Shown here one piece after another: positions 62,581-64,000 of a stretch of 64,000 nt of DNA. The stretch lies in the NCBI GenBank assembly GCA_942493265.1, contig OW818688.1, positions 1,674,001-1,738,000 of the forward strand, given 5' to 3'. Positions within the stretch are counted from its first letter, which is position 1. Each line of letters begins with the position of its first letter. The DNA is from UBA12481 sp942493265. GTDB taxonomy: Bacteria > Bacteroidota > Bacteroidia > Bacteroidales > UBA12481. Position numbers and translations under genes: made by a program. The notes beneath the pieces are model-generated. The model was not told the DNA's origin. It searched no databases and was given only the letters and a program-made list of their open reading frames with translations.

Positions 62581-63807
62581 CTATTTCGGATCCATTACCT
62601 GACCGATAAACAAGATCAGGCCGGTCGACCGCTCGGCAATGATGTAGGTAAACGGATGATCGAAAAACAGCCCGGAAGGGCCGCCGGTCATGGGCCATGC
62701 AGAGGTGACCGCCGCTGCCTCGGTACCATCTTCATTCACCCGGATGTACGTTTTATGGATCACCTCCCCGATAAATACCTTTTCATCAGTCATCCGGCTG
62801 AAATTGGCTCCCATGGAAAATATCCGGTTAATTCCCTGGTTTGCAAGAGTTGGGATCAGGTGAAAGGTGTTTTCCATCTTGAAAATGGGGTAATAAACCA
62901 TTATCGGCTGGTCGGATTCGAACTGGGTCCTCACATCTTTCCAGTTGACTACCAGCCATTCCGTCAGCTTTTTCAAACTCCCGATCTTCTTTGGCATAAA
63001 GGTATACATCGCCCATCTTTCGTTTCCCCCATAAGTCATCTCCAGCCCAAACCACGATGGATGCTCGTAATAGCGAAAATCCCGGGTCTGTTGCATGACC
63101 GCAATATTAACCCGGGTTTGATCCAGTTTTTTGAATGTGTACGGTTTGGTCAGGTTCCGGTTAAATTTGTGCGTCCATTCACCATTGAAATAAATGGCGT
63201 TGGTCAGGTTCATGACGGTGTTCGGGGGAATGACTCTGACAATCTCGGTAATCTTCTCATGGGTTTTGTTACTCACCCAGTCGTTGATCAGTTTAATCGT
63301 ACCGGAAGCCTTGAAATCAACCGGAAAAACTTCCGCCTGATAATAGTCGTTCAGGTCACTTCGGAAAGGCTGAAATACGTTGATACCATCCTGATACCAC
63401 AGTGAGTTGGCTGACTCAAAAGTGACATCCGGATCGGCCCCGGTCAGGTAGGTGGCAAGATTTTTATAATCTTCATTCAAGGCCACCAGATCGTTATCCT
63501 TCACGTTCAGAGCCTTCAGAATCTCCTGCAGATCTTCACCTGCCGCACCATTGGCTACCAGTGAGAGGCACGTCCGGATGCTGAAAGGAGAAATGCACAA
63601 ATTGGAATCGGGAGCCGCACGGTACAGGGTTTCATACAGTTTTAACCCGAATTCATTGCTTACCGTAAACCCCGGATACAGGGCAGGCGGTGCCGGACTG
63701 TACAGATCATCCCCGGCAGGAGATCCATCTGCAGGCGGTAATTCTTTGGTGCAGGAATTGGAAAGGCAAATGATAACCAGAACAGAAATCAAGGTTAGCT
63801 TTTTCAT
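62581..63807 (-). CDS. Serpin (lipoprotein serine protease inhibitor)
   Basis: 408 residues with a lipobox in ISVLVIICLSNSC. Full serpin fold: LCISPFSIRTCLSLVANGAA, LTNAIYFNGEWTHKFNRNL, and the reactive-centre region VNEDGTEAAAVTSAWPMTGG followed by the signature FDHPFTYIIAERSTGLILFI. The hinge EDGTEAAAVTS is that of an inhibitory serpin. The scissile bond is probably in the ATSAWPMT region, which is not certain. Anchored at the envelope, it would block foreign or self proteases. Confidence 0.92.
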   Translation of the reverse strand: MKKLTLISVLVIICLSNSCTKELPPADGSPAGDDLYSPAPPALYPGFTVSNEFGLKLYETLYRAAPDSNLCISPFSIRTCLSLVANGAAGEDLQEILKALNVKDNDLVALNEDYKNLATYLTGADPDVTFESANSLWYQDGINVFQPFRSDLNDYYQAEVFPVDFKASGTIKLINDWVSNKTHEKITEIVRVIPPNTVMNLTNAIYFNGEWTHKFNRNLTKPYTFKKLDQTRVNIAVMQQTRDFRYYEHPSWFGLEMTYGGNERWAMYTFMPKKIGSLKKLTEWLVVNWKDVRTQFESDQPIMVYYPIFKMENTFHLIPTLANQGINRIFSMGANFSRMTDEKVFIGEVIHKTYIRVNEDGTEAAAVTSAWPMTGGPSGLFFDHPFTYIIAERSTGLILFIGQVMDPK

Positions 63808-63845
63808 GCTGGTTAATTTATTGACAGATAAAGTTATGCCTTTTT

Positions 63846-64000
63846 TTACTCCTTTATGAACGGAAAGGTTTTTTTGTTTTGGTCCATCTGAATAATTATC
63901 GAATATCTCCCCACCGGTAATTGTCCAAGTTCCAAATGAAGCCGGGATTCCCCGTCAGTGGATTTTAACATCAGCAGTTGTCCGTTAAGATTGTATATTC
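63846..64000 (-). CDS. C-terminal end of a T9SS cargo protein (cut by window edge)
   Basis: Minus-strand frame open to the right edge and ending at a TAA (63846-63848). It reads IYNLNGQLLMLKSTDGESRL then LELGQLPVGRYSIIIQMD and QNKKTFPFIKE. This is the last part of a T9SS type A sorting domain, with the expected G-(Q/E)-L, L-P-x-G-x-Y pattern. It is 38 bases upstream of the serpin start on the same strand. Nothing can be said of the rest of the protein. Confidence 0.7.
   Translation of the reverse strand, partial: IYNLNGQLLMLKSTDGESRLHLELGQLPVGRYSIIIQMDQNKKTFPFIKE

Noticed and set aside
62656..63405. 249-codon plus-strand frame
   Set aside because: Antisense to the serpin gene.

Overview
The window reads as a chromosome segment of a Bacteroidota bacterium, most likely Bacteroidales or Marinilabiliales-like. 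The signs are SusC/SusD and FecR/ECF sigma genes, a TonB receptor paired with a DUF4249 lipoprotein, several secreted proteins ending in type IX secretion (T9SS) sorting domains, promoters of the TANNTTTG type, and few Shine-Dalgarno sequences. No rRNA operon or CRISPR array was seen.

Region 1 (1-15.7 kb) is an AT-richer accessory island. It starts with a truncated Fic gene whose 5' end lies in degenerate repeats, followed by a CAU-anticodon tRNA. Then come a DUF2971-like protein, a CoiA-like nuclease with a coiled coil, a VRR-NUC-type nuclease, an excisionase-like HTH protein, a second PD-(D/E)xK-like nuclease, an XRE/ImmA-IrrE regulator with an unknown partner and two matching operator-like sites, a minimal tyrosine recombinase and an AAA+ ATPase. 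It ends with the fragment of a DUF499-like ATPase, a two-domain deoxycytidylate deaminase resembling the AvcD anti-phage family, and a small basic protein that overlaps the deaminase gene. An IS3-family element without target duplication truncates the start of this last operon. The whole looks like a decaying defence and mobility island.

Region 2 (15.7-43.5 kb) is mostly carbohydrate and envelope metabolism: a large (alpha/alpha)6 glycosidase, a DUF1254 lipoprotein, the TonB receptor/DUF4249 pair, an 800-residue secreted protein with duplicated pullulanase X25-like modules, a GC-rich probably transferred DUF6265 gene next to a proline iminopeptidase pseudogene, a GH2 enzyme, a CrtI-like oxidoreductase, a Ser-type sulfatase, a Cache-like lipoprotein, a Gfo/Idh/MocA oxidoreductase, an aminopeptidase operon, a haemolysin III-like protein, a multi-PAS histidine kinase, a WbsX/GH99-like protein, glycerol dehydrogenase, and small remnants.

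Region 3 (43.5-55 kb) is one SusCD locus on the minus strand: ECF sigma, FecR anti-sigma, SusC, SusD, a double LamG-like T9SS protein and a LamG-metallophosphoesterase T9SS protein, closed by an intrinsic terminator. A second terminator-like hairpin lies inside the start of the phosphoesterase gene and may attenuate it. The locus suggests uptake of a phosphorylated or phosphoester polymer.

Region 4 (55-64 kb) holds a translationally coupled NTF2-like/SDR/CrtI-like cassette, a glutathione peroxidase-MarR(OhrR-like) operon behind palindromic operators, a CBM20-containing 4-alpha-glucanotransferase (malQ), an 18-bp-stem palindrome, a GNAT acetyltransferase, a lipoprotein serpin and the end of another T9SS cargo protein.

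The best candidates for something undescribed are the deaminase/small-protein/DUF499-like operon, the XRE-ImmA operon with paired operators, and the hairpin inside the phosphoesterase gene of the SusCD locus.
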